Below, piece after piece: positions 63,668-64,000 of a DNA stretch of 64,000 nucleotides. Made by a program: the position numbers and the translations under genes. Position 1 is the stretch's first letter. The number at the start of each line of letters is the position of its first letter. Where the stretch lies: assembly GCA_029260345.1 (NCBI GenBank), contig JAJDDK010000004.1, positions 1 through 64,000 of the forward strand, given 5' to 3'. Origin of the DNA: Phycisphaerales bacterium. Lineage in GTDB: Bacteria; Planctomycetota; Phycisphaerae; Phycisphaerales; UBA1924. The notes under the pieces were generated by a model. That model was not told where the DNA came from. It did not search any database and worked only from the letters and a program-made list of their open reading frames with translations.

Positions 63668-64000
63668 TCAGTTGTTGAGAGTGACGGACACGCGCTCTTC
63701 GCCGATGGTCGGGGAGCGCACCACGATTTCGAATGTTTCGTTGTCGCCGCCGGTGACTAGCCATTCAGCGCGAGCGACGCCGCCGGAGCCGGCGAGGTTG
63801 CGCTGCTGCTGCATCTTGTCGCCCGCAAGAATGCGGTTCTCATCAAGTTCGGCAATCATCGTGACACCGGGCACGCGGCGCACCTTTTCGGCGATTGCGA
63901 GCATCGTCGGGAAGTAGCCGGCGTTGGTCGCTTCGAGCGAGACGCGCCACACGCCGCGACCGACACGCTCGACGGCGACCTCGCCAATCTCCACGTGCGG
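63668..64000 (-). CDS. C-terminal end of a second M14-type carboxypeptidase (partial)
   Basis: The frame runs to the window edge, so the N-terminus and active site are not seen. The 110 residues that are visible (EIGEVAVERVGRGVWRVSLEATNAGYFPTML, then FEIVVRSPTIGEERVSVTLN) match the C-terminal beta domain of the complete M14 gene at 61914 in order and spacing. It is 23 bp upstream of that gene on the same strand and probably part of one operon. Confidence 0.8.
   Translation of the reverse strand, partial: PHVEIGEVAVERVGRGVWRVSLEATNAGYFPTMLAIAEKVRRVPGVTMIAELDENRILAGDKMQQQRNLAGSGGVARAEWLVTGGDNETFEIVVRSPTIGEERVSVTLNN

Overview
The window is a GC-rich bacterial chromosome segment that I assign to the phylum Planctomycetota, possibly near the Phycisphaerae. 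The grounds are: a 23S rRNA gene with its own promoter and no 16S upstream, secreted FG-GAP/VCBS proteins ending in the planctomycete-type dockerin pattern (NGxDLAxLLxxW), an orphan mraZ with no cell-wall cluster behind it, and intergenic repeats that read as QSPKRQRGV and GGTGVPPV, which I recall from planctomycete genomes. There is no phage, transposase, tRNA or CRISPR array.

Layout. 1-2545 is a 3'-truncated 23S rRNA gene (minus), preceded by a boxA and a promoter. 2954-8073 (minus) is a pilus-type inner-membrane operon led by a PilM-PilN fusion. 8434-11763 holds rpsA and argS. 11874-14247 (minus) holds a secreted FG-GAP/dockerin protein and a small membrane protein. 14357-20800 is a tightly overlapping nonulosonic (sialic-type) acid operon: a three-part DUF115 fusion protein, then neuA, neuB and neuC. 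An HDOD gene follows. 21880-25691 (minus) holds surE, a glycosyltransferase, an amidohydrolase and a flavin reductase. 25932 is orphan mraZ, then about 430 bp without a gene ending in a strong terminator. 26948-30064 is an AT-richer islet of secreted FG-GAP proteins, one of them broken by two compensating frameshifts.

30198-42381 carries a giant coiled-coil lipoprotein, tpiA, secG, a yicC-like gene, a PDZ protein, leuS with an insertion, a DUF2959-like lipoprotein and folC. 42518-49251 carries dapA, a repeat-rich gap, pdxJ, a DUF2089-type regulator with a membrane protein, a 2-hydroxyacid dehydrogenase bracketed by inverted repeats, clpS and trpE. 49332-51988 holds exbD, a TlpA-like thioredoxin and tonB. 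52049-54081 holds a secreted protein and three tandem BamE/SmpA-like lipoproteins. 54186-59190 holds ruvB, greA, an S9 peptidase and a RibBA whose cyclohydrolase half looks dead. 59214-64000 holds a DUF885 lipoprotein, two small secreted proteins and two tandem M14 carboxypeptidases, the second cut by the window edge.

Most genes are ordinary housekeeping. The most unusual material is the DUF115/nucleotidyltransferase/degenerate radical-SAM fusion at the head of the neuABC operon, the inverted-repeat elements around the dehydrogenase gene, the stand-alone 23S gene, and the orphan mraZ with its untranslated tail. Family assignments were made by eye from motifs; no database search was run.
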